A stretch of 64,000 nt of DNA from Oscillospiraceae bacterium (GTDB lineage: Bacteria > Bacillota > Clostridia > Oscillospirales > Oscillospiraceae). Shown here in pieces: positions 31,868-40,443 of the stretch (the stretch's first letter is position 1; the number at the start of each line of letters is the position of its first letter). The position numbers were made by a program, and so were the translations under genes. The notes beneath the pieces were generated by a model that was not told where the DNA came from, searched no databases, and worked only from the letters and a program-made list of their open reading frames with translations. The stretch lies in NCBI GenBank assembly GCA_017550645.1, contig JAFZOI010000007.1:1-64000 (forward strand), given 5' to 3'.

Positions 31868-32881
31868 TTACATCGGAACTCCGCCGTTTTCAACGCTTTT
31901 TGAAAGCTCCGCGCCGGGATAGTAGTGCGCGAGTATCTCCGCGCAGGCGAAGCCCTCCTTCGCCAGCTCGTTGGCCCCGTACTGGCTCATGCCGACGCCG
32001 TGGCCGTAGCCCTCGGTCACGAAGGTCACGCCCTCCTCCGAGACGCTCCACGTCACGCAGGTGCTGCGCAGGGAGAAGATGCGGCGCAGCTCCGTTCCCG
32101 TGACGCGCGCGGAACCGACGCGGACGCTCGCGAGCCTGCCGCTCGGGGTGCGCTCCGCTTCGCAGAGCCAGCCCTCCGACCCGGAGACGAAGAGCGTCCC
32201 CGGCAGGGCGGCGAGGACGGTGTTTCGAAATTCGGCCGCCGTAAGAGTCTTCTCCTCGCGGAAATTCGGCACCGTCCCGGCGCTTTCCGGCGTCTCGACG
32301 CTGACGAGATATGTCAGTTCCCTTCCCCAGACGGCGGAGCAGTCCTCCGTCCTGCCGGAGGAGGAGGAATGAAACGCCGCGAGAATGGGCTCGCCGCCGC
32401 TCGTGAGTATGAGCGAGTCGGTCGCGGCGACCGCGGCGCGTATCTTGGCGATGTTGGCCTCGTATTCCTCACCCCAGCGGGCGCGAAGCTCCTCCTCGGT
32501 GCAGTAGGCCTCGCAGCAGGCGGGATCGGCGCAGAGGCCTCCCCCGTGCGCGCCGGAGGCGACCTTATACTCGGCGTAGGTTCGCGCGGCGACGCACTGC
32601 GCCTCCAGCGCGGCGGGCTCGAACGAGACCGGCATCTCCGCCGCGAGGACGCCTTCGAGATATTTGTCCATCGTGAGCTCGTCCGCGCTCCCTTCGTGAA
32701 CGAGCATGACCGTCCTCGCGGCGTCGAGCGGGGCGTACTGCGCCGGGGCCGCGGTCGGAGCGGGCTCAGCTGATATTTCCGGCGCCGCGGGCGGGAGCTC
32801 GGCGGGCGGACGGACCACGGCGATCGGGAACAGGACGGCAAACGCGGCCATTGCGAGAGCCGCGGGATATAATAATTTCAT
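31868..32881 (-). CDS. SpoIID/LytB-domain protein (peptidoglycan lytic transglycosylase type)
   Basis: About 337 residues. An N-terminal membrane anchor (residues 4-23) and a Pro/Ala-rich spacer (26-50) precede the SpoIID domain. The signature YLEGVLAAEMPVSFEP has the candidate catalytic Glu82, followed by QCVAARTYAEYK. The C-terminal GYGHGVGMSQYGANELA motif is diagnostic. SpoIID cleaves glycan strands during forespore engulfment. The ATG at 32881 has AAGGAAG 6 bases before it. The frame stays open upstream to 33202, but that part overlaps the divergent membrane protein gene and is not coding. No SpoIIQ partner is nearby, so it could be a vegetative paralogue. Confidence 0.9.
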   Translation of the reverse strand: MKLLYPAALAMAAFAVLFPIAVVRPPAELPPAAPEISAEPAPTAAPAQYAPLDAARTVMLVHEGSADELTMDKYLEGVLAAEMPVSFEPAALEAQCVAARTYAEYKVASGAHGGGLCADPACCEAYCTEEELRARWGEEYEANIAKIRAAVAATDSLILTSGGEPILAAFHSSSSGRTEDCSAVWGRELTYLVSVETPESAGTVPNFREEKTLTAAEFRNTVLAALPGTLFVSGSEGWLCEAERTPSGRLASVRVGSARVTGTELRRIFSLRSTCVTWSVSEEGVTFVTEGYGHGVGMSQYGANELAKEGFACAEILAHYYPGAELSKSVENGGVPM

Positions 32882-32962
32882 GGCGCTCTTCCTTTTTTCG
32901 GTCTGATTTGGTATAATATATTGCTCAAGAGGATCCATGATGACTTTTAGGAGGCTTTTCCC

Positions 32963-33916
32963 TTGAAAAAGAACGCCCTGATCTTGACTATCATCACGGT
33001 CGTCGCAGGCGCCGCCGCCTTCATCCTCCGCAGGCGCGAGCTCGCGACAGTATTCCGGGCCGACGGGCTCGCCGTGCGCGGAGCTCCCGTCAGCATCGCC
33101 CTGCTCGTCCTCTGCGCGCTCGCCGTCGTCGTACTCATAGTTTTGAGCCTGAAGCTGACCGGCGCAAGTACCGTCGCGGGAGGCTACACGGAGGTCTTTC
33201 ACGTCGGCGGAATGTTCCCGACGGTCATCTCCGCCCTGCTCGGCGTCGCCATGATAGCCGCGGCCTTCCTCAACTACCGCTCAGCCGCAGTCGGCGGCAC
33301 GAGAGCCGTCGTCGAAGGCGCGGTCGGCATCCTCGCCGCGCTGGCCGGGATAGGCGCGTTCGCGCTGGCCCTCAACGCGCGCAAAAAAAGCGGGGGCTGC
33401 GCTCTCCCCGCCGTTCTCGTCACGCTTTTCGTATGCTTTTTCATCCTCGTGACCTATAAAAAGAAAGCCTCCGACCCCGTCCTGCTCAACTATATGTACG
33501 ACTTCATCGCGCTCTGCCTCTCCGCGCTGGCGACGCTCTTCATAGCCGGCTTCGCCTTTGAGCGTCCCGCTCCGAAAAAGACGCTCTGGATGAGCTATGT
33601 CGCGGCGTTTTTCTGCTTCATCGGGGCGGCGGACGCGATCGGACAATGGACTCTCGTTTTCTACATTTTCCTCATCATATACCTGCTCATGCACGGAGCC
33701 ATTCTCGCCGCGGCGTTCAAAACGCCCGAAACGGCTGAGGCTGCGCCTGCCGCAGAGGACGAGGAAAAGGCCTACGCCGACGTGCTCGCCGAGTTCGAGG
33801 AGCCGGACGAGGCTCCGGCCGACGCCGGGGACGCCCCCTCTCCCGGGGAGGGCGGCGCTACCGAGGAGCCTTGCGCCGAGCGGGCAGACGAGGCCTCCGA
33901 AGGACCCGAAGAATAA
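32963..33916 (+). CDS. Multi-pass membrane protein with acidic tail, unknown function
   Basis: 317 residues with about eight hydrophobic helices between residues 5 and 250, then an acidic, Pro/Glu/Ala-rich cytoplasmic tail (about 255-317). I recognise no family. The helices contain few charged or motif residues that would suggest a transporter. The TTG start at 32963 has TAGGAGG 7 bases upstream and begins MKKNALILT, a normal membrane-insertion start. It is divergent from the SpoIID-type gene and followed by a strong bidirectional terminator, so it is a single-gene unit. Confidence 0.8.
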   Translation: MKKNALILTIITVVAGAAAFILRRRELATVFRADGLAVRGAPVSIALLVLCALAVVVLIVLSLKLTGASTVAGGYTEVFHVGGMFPTVISALLGVAMIAAAFLNYRSAAVGGTRAVVEGAVGILAALAGIGAFALALNARKKSGGCALPAVLVTLFVCFFILVTYKKKASDPVLLNYMYDFIALCLSALATLFIAGFAFERPAPKKTLWMSYVAAFFCFIGAADAIGQWTLVFYIFLIIYLLMHGAILAAAFKTPETAEAAPAAEDEEKAYADVLAEFEEPDEAPADAGDAPSPGEGGATEEPCAERADEASEGPEE

Positions 33917-33928
33917 AAACAGAAAAAG

Positions 33929-33960
33929 GACCCGTCCTCGATTGGGGACGGGTCTTTTTT
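33929..33960. terminator. Bidirectional terminator between membrane protein and acetyltransferase genes
   Basis: A 9-bp core stem (33929-33937 with 33946-33954), preceded by an A-run and followed by six T residues, between two convergent genes. Confidence 0.9.
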
Positions 33961-33975
33961 CGTCTCTCTTCTTTT

Positions 33976-34842
33976 TCAGGCCGGATCCGTCTTCGGGCGG
34001 AAGCGGAAACTCTTATAAGTCGAGACGGGCTTAAAGCCGCATTTTTCCGCGGCCTGAAAGAGCACGGGCTCGTTGCTCTCGATAAAGAAGAGCACGGTCT
34101 TTTTCCCGGCGCGGAAGGCCTCCGCGCACGCTCTCGTTATAAGGCGCGCCTCGATGCCGCGGCCCTTGTGCTTTTCGTCGACGGCGGCTCCGAATATCTC
34201 GGCCTCCGTCTTGTCCCACATCGAGGTGAAGACCGAGCCGCATATCTTCCCGCCGTCCATGTAGACGTTGACGTCCCATTTGTCGCGGGCCTCGCGGATG
34301 CGGGCGGCGTTCCAGTAATAGTCCGGATACGCCGCGTCGTGGAAGGCGGCGTACTCGGAAAAGCGCTCCTTGCCGAGCTTGTTGACGCCGCCGGACTGCC
34401 CCTGCTTGAAATCCGCCTTGGCAAGGCTCATCGAGACGCTGGACTCGAAGGGCTCCGCGCCCGCCGCGAGAGCGGCATCGGCGGCGGCCTTGTTCTCGCC
34501 CGGATAGGCGAGGACGGCCTCGTATCCGGCGAAGGCCGAGGCGACATGGCGGCTCATCTCCTCGTATACCTCGGGAGCTCCGCCTGCGGCGCATATGCCG
34601 CAGATGGCCTCGCAGTATCTCGTCTCGGTATCGACGTAGAGGCAGAGGACGCCCTTGAGCTCCGCGCCGTCAAAGCAGCCGAGGAGCCTTCCCTCGGGCT
34701 TTTTCAGGATATCCTGAAACTTCTCGCGCAGGGCGTTCCTCGAGCGGAATCGCGGGAATGACGAGGTCTCGGGCGACTCCTGCGTGCTCCACGCCAGATC
34801 GGCGGCCGCGTCTATCCCGTCTTCTTTAATGGGTCTTATCAT
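33976..34842 (-). CDS. GNAT-family N-acetyltransferase
   Basis: About 288 residues. The C-terminal half (roughly 150-288) carries the acetyl-CoA fold, with the AAVDEKHKGRGIEARLITRA segment whose KGRGIE is the pyrophosphate-binding loop. It is followed by FFIESNEPVLFQAAEKCGFKPV, the typical end of the domain. The N-terminal half is a degenerate GNAT-like repeat, so this may be a two-domain acetyltransferase. The ATG at 34842 has GGAGG 6 bases before it; an open extension to 34905 lacks a ribosome site. Substrate unknown. Confidence 0.85.
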   Translation of the reverse strand: MIRPIKEDGIDAAADLAWSTQESPETSSFPRFRSRNALREKFQDILKKPEGRLLGCFDGAELKGVLCLYVDTETRYCEAICGICAAGGAPEVYEEMSRHVASAFAGYEAVLAYPGENKAAADAALAAGAEPFESSVSMSLAKADFKQGQSGGVNKLGKERFSEYAAFHDAAYPDYYWNAARIREARDKWDVNVYMDGGKICGSVFTSMWDKTEAEIFGAAVDEKHKGRGIEARLITRACAEAFRAGKKTVLFFIESNEPVLFQAAEKCGFKPVSTYKSFRFRPKTDPA

Positions 34843-34954
34843 ATCGTTCCTCCGGGAGCTTTTCGCATTTTTGATCATTCTACCACATATCGGCGCATTT
34901 TTCAAACCGCCCTTGCGCTGAAAAAAATTAACATCTCGGTCATGCGATTACCTC

Positions 34955-34983
34955 TTGTTTTTTCCCGCACGCGCATGTATTAT
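34955..34983 (+). promoter_or_regulatory. Promoter of the glycyl radical enzyme gene
   Basis: TTGTTT (34955-34960), 17 bases, TATTAT (34978-34983). The leader to the ATG at 35043 is about 52 bases. No clear operator palindrome. Confidence 0.6.
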
Positions 34984-35042
34984 TGATAATAGTATGGAGT
35001 ATTGTCTTTAGTCCGTATATATAGCTGAAAGGTGTGAAATAC

Positions 35043-37490
35043 ATGAGCATTGAATTCAGACCCATCTCCCCCCGCATTCAGGAGATGCGCGAGAGGATAC
35101 GTCACCGCCTCATCGAGGCCGACTCCGAGCGCGCGCTGATAGTCACGGAAGAGTTCAAAAAGCACATGAACCTCGTTCCGACCATCCAGCGCCCGACCCT
35201 CACCAAGGCCGTCGCCGAGAAGATGACGATGCGCGTCGAGGACTTCGACGTCCTCCCCGGCAACCTCGGCAGATACTTCTCCTCCAACGTCGCCTATCCC
35301 GAGGCCAACGCGGGTCTGGCTTTCGTCCCCAACGCCATCAAGAACGGCGACTGGTACCTGGGCGACGACGGCTACTACCACAATCCCGATACCGACGACT
35401 TCCGCATGCGCTGCTCCGTCGAGAACTATGAGGCCCTCCTCAGCGTCCGCGAGGTCTGGGATCACAGAAGCAACAACTGCTGCGGCGACGGGTGGGCTCC
35501 CGAGGGTCTCGACGAGCTCTGCCGCCTCGGCGCGACGAAGCACAACGTCTTCCTCAAGCACCTCGTCAACTGCCGTCCCGGCCATCTCGTCGCCGGCTTC
35601 GACAAGATCATCAACGTCGGCTACGGCGCGATCAGGAAGCAGGCGCAGGACTGGCTCGACGAGCACCGCGGCAACATCATGGGCGACGACGTCAAGCGCT
35701 ACCTCTTCTACTCCTCCGCCGTCATCGCCGCCGACGCCGCCATCACCTACGTCCGCCGCACCGGCGACGCCTGCTTCGAGAAGGCCAAGACCGAGAAGGA
35801 TCCCGCGAGGAAGGCCGAGCTCGAGAAGTTCGGCGAGAGCCTGCACTGGATCAGCGTCAACCCCGCCCGCACCTTCTGGGAGGCGACGGAGGCCGCGCTG
35901 CTCTATCAGTTCCTGCTCCGCCTCGACGGTCTGGGCGCCACCTCCATGGGCCGCTTCGACCAGTATACCTATAAGCAGTTCAAGTCCGACATGGAAAAGG
36001 GCACGCTCACGCTCGACGAGGCTCAGGAGATCGTCGACGCGTTCTTCCTGAAGATCAATAACACCTGGCAGGGCACCTCGCAGTACATGTTTGAGATGAT
36101 AGGCGCCAACACCTACCTGCACACCAACATCGGCGGCGTCGACAGACAGGGCAACGACGCGACCAACGAGATAAGCTACATGGTCCTGCAGTCCATCGCC
36201 CGCCTGAAGATCCACGATCCCACGATCTCCCTGCGCATCAACAAGAACACCCCGAAGGAGATATGGGAGCTCGCCATCGAGACGACGAAGATCGTCGGCG
36301 GTCTGCCTCTGTTCCAGAACGACGACGTCATAGTCCCCGCCCTCATCCAGGAGATCGGCTACTCGCTAGAGGACGCGCGCGACTACGCGATCATGGGCTG
36401 CCAGGAGATAGTCGGCCCCGGCATGGAGTATCCCGCCGCCAACGGCAACACGCCGCCGTATTCCAGCCTGAACTACGGCACCGTCTTCAACATGGCCATC
36501 AATGACGGCAAGAACCCCTTTAACGGCGAGCAGTGCTCTGTCCACACCGGCTTCCTCTATGAGATGAACTCCATAGAAGAGGTCCGCGAGGCCATGAGAA
36601 AGCTCGTGTTCTACCTCATAAAGCTGCAGGTCAGCATCGACAACTACACCGAGTACCTCCAGCAGTACTGGAACACCGAGAACATCCTCTCGCTGAGCAT
36701 GGCCGACTGCATGGAGAAGGGCATGGACGCCACCTGGGGCGGCTGCCGCTACAACTCCTACGGCGGCACGGCGACCGGCCTCGCGACCATAGCCGACTGC
36801 CTGACCACCATCAAGTACATGTGCTTCGACAAGAAGCTCTGCACGACCCGCGAGCTCTACGACGCCGTCATGGCCAACTGGGAGGGCTACGAGCCGCTGC
36901 GCCAGCAGATACTCAACGAGGTCCCGCATTACGGCAACGGCGATCCCTACGCCGACATGGAGATGGTCTGGATGACCGAGTGCTACTACGCTGCCTGCCA
37001 GGAGTGCTACTCCATGCGCAGCAAGGTCTATAAGTGCGGCATGTACGGCGCCTCCGACCACGTCACGCAGGGCTACACGACGTGGGCCACCCCGGACGGA
37101 CGCTTCACCGGCGAGCCCATCGCCGACGCCAGCTCCCCCGCTCAGGGCCGCGACATGAACGGTCCGACCGGCGTCTTCGAGTCCAGCGTAACGTGGAACC
37201 ACAAGCACTTCATCGACGGCCTCGCCGTCAACCTGAAGATACACCCCAACGCCGTCAACAATCAGGAGGGCGTCGACAAGCTCATCGACATGACGCGCAC
37301 CTACTTCGACAACGGCGGCATGGAGTGCCAGTACAACATCGTCTCCGCCGACGTCCTGCGCAAGGCTCAGGCCAACCCCGAGGAGTACAAGGACCTTATC
37401 GTCCGCATCGCGGGCTATTCCGCCTACTTCATCGAGCTGAGCAGAGACTGCCAGAACGACCTCATCAGGCGCCACGATCACATGGTGTAA
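35043..37490 (+). CDS. Glycyl radical enzyme of unassigned substrate
   Basis: 815 residues, the full length of the PFL-like dehydratase/lyase/decarboxylase class. The radical loop near the C-terminus is RIAGYSAYF with Gly791. The thiyl-radical Cys453 lies in IMGCQE, with the Cys-x-Glu (Glu455) that many non-PFL members use for substrate activation. The N-terminal PFL domain spans about 1-650. Candidate reactions include C-N, C-O, C-S or C-C cleavage, or arylacetate decarboxylation; I cannot choose. The radical-SAM activating enzyme normally encoded beside such genes is absent from the window. The codons resemble those of highly expressed genes. The ATG at 35043 fits the AAAGG site better than the GTG at 35034. 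Confidence 0.92.
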   Translation: MSIEFRPISPRIQEMRERIRHRLIEADSERALIVTEEFKKHMNLVPTIQRPTLTKAVAEKMTMRVEDFDVLPGNLGRYFSSNVAYPEANAGLAFVPNAIKNGDWYLGDDGYYHNPDTDDFRMRCSVENYEALLSVREVWDHRSNNCCGDGWAPEGLDELCRLGATKHNVFLKHLVNCRPGHLVAGFDKIINVGYGAIRKQAQDWLDEHRGNIMGDDVKRYLFYSSAVIAADAAITYVRRTGDACFEKAKTEKDPARKAELEKFGESLHWISVNPARTFWEATEAALLYQFLLRLDGLGATSMGRFDQYTYKQFKSDMEKGTLTLDEAQEIVDAFFLKINNTWQGTSQYMFEMIGANTYLHTNIGGVDRQGNDATNEISYMVLQSIARLKIHDPTISLRINKNTPKEIWELAIETTKIVGGLPLFQNDDVIVPALIQEIGYSLEDARDYAIMGCQEIVGPGMEYPAANGNTPPYSSLNYGTVFNMAINDGKNPFNGEQCSVHTGFLYEMNSIEEVREAMRKLVFYLIKLQVSIDNYTEYLQQYWNTENILSLSMADCMEKGMDATWGGCRYNSYGGTATGLATIADCLTTIKYMCFDKKLCTTRELYDAVMANWEGYEPLRQQILNEVPHYGNGDPYADMEMVWMTECYYAACQECYSMRSKVYKCGMYGASDHVTQGYTTWATPDGRFTGEPIADASSPAQGRDMNGPTGVFESSVTWNHKHFIDGLAVNLKIHPNAVNNQEGVDKLIDMTRTYFDNGGMECQYNIVSADVLRKAQANPEEYKDLIVRIAGYSAYFIELSRDCQNDLIRRHDHMV

Positions 37491-37504
37491 GCCCCAATAA
37501 GCGA

Positions 37505-37538
37505 GCGGGCCGCAGAGAGATCTGCGGCCCGCTTTTTT
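37505..37538 (+). terminator. Intrinsic terminator of the glycyl radical enzyme gene
   Basis: A perfect 12-bp GC-rich stem (37505-37516 with 37521-37532), 4-base loop and six T residues. It shows the gene is transcribed alone. Confidence 0.93.
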
Positions 37539-37570
37539 CGTTCCGGTTTAATGTCTTTGTTCGCGGACGC

Positions 37571-37804
37571 TCATTCGGGCATCCGCTCATTTATTTCATC
37601 GAGCAGGTTTATCGTTCTGAATGCTTTATCGCAGCTTCTGCACTTCCAGTCGCAATCGCTCTTCTTTGCTTTCCCGTGAAGCATTTCAAGCTCATTCCCG
37701 CAGATCGGGCAGGCCGTCTTTTCCCGACGCCAGAGCTTTTTCAGGAAACCGAGAGCCTCGTTTCTCGAAGCGAAGCCGAGCTCGCTCAGATACGCTCTTT
37801 CCAT
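37571..37804 (-). CDS. Small zinc-ribbon protein
   Basis: 77 residues. A CPIC pair near residue 32 and a CRSC pair near residue 55 form a zinc ribbon, flanked by a basic helix (GFLKKLWRREK) and an acidic C-terminus. It is the last gene of the minus-strand group starting with DUF4125, 15 bases after the DUF4037 gene, so it may be a fourth member of that cluster. Nothing else about its role can be read. Confidence 0.7.
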   Translation of the reverse strand: MERAYLSELGFASRNEALGFLKKLWRREKTACPICGNELEMLHGKAKKSDCDWKCRSCDKAFRTINLLDEINERMPE

Positions 37805-37819
37805 TTCTACGCCTCGTCT

Positions 37820-38782
37820 TCAGCCCCTGCGGAAGGGGTCGTACTGCGCGGGAAGGTCGCGGAGAGCGGCAAGGCTTATCCTCGCGCGGAGCGCCTCGCC
37901 GTGGCCGACGAAAAAATCGCCCTCGGCGCCGGATAGTCCGCGCCGCCGAAGCTCCGCTCCGAGAAGATCGCAGACTGCCTCGATGCGCTCGGTCTGTCTT
38001 GAAAACGCGGCTTCGTCGAGCCCGGGCTCGGAGGCGATCTCCGTCAGCAGCGCGGCTACCTCGAAGCCCGGAGCGGGCAGCTCCGCGAGCGCGCGGAAGG
38101 CCCATTTATAATAGGGCATATAGCGCCGCGCGAGCAGAAAGCTCAGATGCGCCGCGGCGCGGGAAAAGCGCGCCGTTACTTCGCGCAGGGCCGGCACGTC
38201 GCCCCGAAGGGCGCAGCGGCGGTAATTGTACTGCCCCGTCTGCGCCATCTCCATGCAGCACACGGACATGCGCTTGAGCAGGATATCATCGGGATAGTGG
38301 CGCTCCAGCTCGCGGCGGACGGCGGAAAACTCCCCCGCCGGGTCGCGGAACACCTCGCCGTTGACGGCCATGGCGAGGTTCTCCTCCGGCACGGCCAGCC
38401 ACTCGCCGAGCCTCTCCGGCGCGCGCGGGCAGCCGATAAGGCTCTTATAAAAGTCCCCGACGGTCATGACGCCGGGCTCCGCGCCGTATTGGGACAGACT
38501 GCGCGCGTACCCCTCCGGCACGAGCGCGAGGACACGGCGCTTCCACTCGGAAAGCGCGGGGATCAGCCCCCTGTCCTCCTCCGGTACCCAGAGGAAGAAG
38601 TCGACGCCCCAGTCGTGGTCTCGGGATATTTCGTCGTCATAGCCGAAGCACTCCGAGCCGTTGCCGACGAGGCCTGCCGCAGCTCTCTTGGCCGCCTCCG
38701 GAAACTCTTTTTCCAGCATCGGCAGCGCCGTCTCCTCGAAAAAGGCGCGGCTCAGCGCCAGCGCGCCGCCCTCTGCGCTCAC
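37820..38782 (-). CDS. DUF4037 nucleotidyltransferase-like protein
   Basis: About 320 residues. The N-terminal part has the nucleotidyltransferase-like GNGSECFGYDDEISRDHDWG, in which GS and D/D-x-D carry the shape of the polymerase-beta active site. The C-terminal DUF4037 part is mostly helical (PYYKWAFRALAELP; LTEIASEPG). A GTG at 38782 overlaps the TPR stop codon (GTGA) and has AGAGG 7 bases before it; an upstream ATG at 38803 has no ribosome site. Possible activities are nucleotidyl transfer to a small molecule or protein, but the family is uncharacterised. It forms a coupled cluster with TPR and DUF4125 genes. Confidence 0.82.
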   Translation of the reverse strand: MSAEGGALALSRAFFEETALPMLEKEFPEAAKRAAAGLVGNGSECFGYDDEISRDHDWGVDFFLWVPEEDRGLIPALSEWKRRVLALVPEGYARSLSQYGAEPGVMTVGDFYKSLIGCPRAPERLGEWLAVPEENLAMAVNGEVFRDPAGEFSAVRRELERHYPDDILLKRMSVCCMEMAQTGQYNYRRCALRGDVPALREVTARFSRAAAHLSFLLARRYMPYYKWAFRALAELPAPGFEVAALLTEIASEPGLDEAAFSRQTERIEAVCDLLGAELRRRGLSGAEGDFFVGHGEALRARISLAALRDLPAQYDPFRRG

Positions 38783-39687
38783 TGTCCGGCCTCTCTGCGC
38801 CATGCGCGCGCGACGGAATGTTCCGGGCCGAGCAGCCTTTCCGCGATGTCGGCCGCCTCGTCGAGGCACTTTTTCGCCTCGTCGGCGCGTCCGAGCGCCT
38901 CGAGCGTGAAGCCGCGGCTTCGCAGAGCGGAGGCGTAGTCTATGTTTTTCCCGTAGAGCGTTTCCGTGCCCTTGAGCGCCGCGTCGAATTCCGTCAGCGC
39001 CTCGGCGTAACGCTTCGTATTGTAGAGCACGGCGCCGAGCGTCGCGTGGGCGGCGAAAAGATGCGAGTTCGTCTCCGGCAGGGCGTTGAACATGTCTATC
39101 GCCTCGCGGATCATGGCCTCGGCCTTGTCCGCCGCGCCGGAGCGAAGGTGCATGGCGGCGAGGTTATTGAGCGCCGTAGCGACCTCGACCTCGGAGTTTG
39201 GCCTCATGCGGACTATCTTCAGCGCCGTCTCGGCGAGGGGGATGGCCTCCCCCGGATCGCCCATGCTCTCGTAGGTCAGGGCGAGATTGTTGAGCAGGCT
39301 GACGTAGGCGTAGCTGCCGGCCTGCCCCTGCGCCTCGAGCAGGCGCGCCGCGGCGTTATACTCGCGGACGGCCTCCGGGTACTCGCCCGTCAGGCGCAGG
39401 AGGCCCGCGCGGTTTATCATCATCGTCGCGTACTGCGGGCTGGAGGCCCAGCCGAGCTCCTCGAGGACGTCCATGGCTTTCTTCCAGCATTCGCGCGCCT
39501 CGCCGTAGCGGGTCACGCCGCGGTAATACGCCGCGAGCTCGTTGAGCACGGTCGCGGCCGCGGGGCTTTTTTCGTCGAGCCCGGCGAGGGTATCCGTCAA
39601 AAAGGCCTCGATCGGCGCGGCCTCGCCGCGGGCCATGAGCGCGTCAAGACGCTCGAAAAAGTTTTCAGGCAGCTTATTTTTGTCCAT
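38779..39687 (-). CDS. Tetratricopeptide-repeat protein
   Basis: About 302 residues made almost wholly of TPR helices, e.g. YGEARECWKKAMDVLEELG, YPEAVREYNAAARLLEAQG, PGEAIPLAETALKIVRMR, YAEALTEFDAALKGTETLYG and ADEAKKCLDEAADIAERLLG, about six repeats from residue 55 to the end. This is the tetratricopeptide_12/kinesin-light-chain-like type, a protein-docking scaffold. The ATG at 39687 has GGAGG 7 bases upstream. It overlaps both the preceding DUF4125 gene (14 bases) and the following DUF4037 gene (4 bases), so the three proteins are likely made in a fixed ratio. Confidence 0.88.
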   Translation of the reverse strand: MDKNKLPENFFERLDALMARGEAAPIEAFLTDTLAGLDEKSPAAATVLNELAAYYRGVTRYGEARECWKKAMDVLEELGWASSPQYATMMINRAGLLRLTGEYPEAVREYNAAARLLEAQGQAGSYAYVSLLNNLALTYESMGDPGEAIPLAETALKIVRMRPNSEVEVATALNNLAAMHLRSGAADKAEAMIREAIDMFNALPETNSHLFAAHATLGAVLYNTKRYAEALTEFDAALKGTETLYGKNIDYASALRSRGFTLEALGRADEAKKCLDEAADIAERLLGPEHSVARAWRREAGQ

Positions 39688-40288
39688 TTTCGGCCTCCTC
39701 CAGAGAAGCGTAGCCGTAATAGGCGACGCTCCCGGCAAGTATTTTCTCGGCAAGGGACTCGCCCTTCGCCTCCAGCGCGAGCAGATGCTCCCAGAGAGCC
39801 TCCAGCGTCGCGGCGGAATAAGTGTAGAGCTCGCCGCGCTGATACGTCTCGACCGACGTAACTCCCGGCCCGTCCTGCCAGGTATAGAGCGGTCTTCCCG
39901 CTCCGCTGACGCGCGGATAGCTCTCATGGAGGACGACGGTCTGAGCTATGATCTTGTCGGTTATCTTATCGGCGAGCTCGACTGCTCGCGGGTCGGACGG
40001 CGGGAGCAGACGCTTTAGCTGCTCGTAGTCCCCCGGCGCGGTCGAGCGCATCATGTGGATATATTTCTCCGTCGGCAGGCTCCTCCCCTGCCGGACGGCG
40101 TCCTCAAGGTCGCGCAGATAGCTCTCGCAGGTCTTTTCGTCCCACGCCTCGTACTGCCCGCGGCGCATGCCCTCGAAGGTCTGTCTGTCGTTCTGGCAGG
40201 AGGCCTTCGGCCCGTCGCCGTTGACGTCGCGGAACATAGGCCATTCTATGTCGATTATCTTCCTTATAGTTTCCTCTTTCGGCTGCAC
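39674..40288 (-). CDS. DUF4125 family protein
   Basis: 204 residues. Recognisable family segments are IIDIEWPMFRDVNGDGPKASCQ near the N-terminus, ESYLRDLEDAV, and the C-terminal YPRVSGAGRPLYT with SVETYQRGELYTYS. The conserved Trp/Met/Phe and Cys-Gln positions suggest a ligand or catalytic pocket, but the family has no known function. First gene of the cluster, with its own TTGACA promoter. In other gut Clostridia I recall DUF4125 and DUF4037 sitting together or fused, which supports a joint role. Confidence 0.82.
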   Translation of the reverse strand: MQPKEETIRKIIDIEWPMFRDVNGDGPKASCQNDRQTFEGMRRGQYEAWDEKTCESYLRDLEDAVRQGRSLPTEKYIHMMRSTAPGDYEQLKRLLPPSDPRAVELADKITDKIIAQTVVLHESYPRVSGAGRPLYTWQDGPGVTSVETYQRGELYTYSAATLEALWEHLLALEAKGESLAEKILAGSVAYYGYASLEEAENGQK

Positions 40289-40334
40289 GTAAAACGCCTC
40301 CTTCGGTCTGCGGGCGAATCGCGCCCTCTGCTTC

Positions 40335-40363
40335 CAAGATATTGCATAGCCCCCGATTTGTCA
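40335..40363 (-). promoter_or_regulatory. Promoter of the DUF4125-TPR-DUF4037 cluster
   Basis: Minus-strand perfect TTGACA (40363-40358), 17 bases, TATCTT (40340-40335). It lies just beyond the terminator of the hydroxyacyl-CoA dehydrogenase gene. Confidence 0.7.
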
Positions 40364-40396
40364 ACGGCTATCGCCCGCGAGGCGGCCCGGGAGCGC

Positions 40397-40430
40397 AAAA
40401 AACCGCCCGTCTCGCACTTGAGACGGGCGG
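40397..40430 (-). terminator. Intrinsic terminator of the hydroxyacyl-CoA dehydrogenase gene
   Basis: A perfect 11-bp stem (40403-40413 with 40420-40430) with a 6-base loop, followed on the minus strand by six T residues. Confidence 0.9.
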
Positions 40431-40443
40431 CTTCGTCAAGCGT

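Noticed and set aside
32882..33202. N-terminal extension of the SpoIID-type protein
   Set aside because: It runs antisense through the divergent membrane protein gene and has no ribosome site, while ATG 32881 has a good one followed by a membrane anchor.
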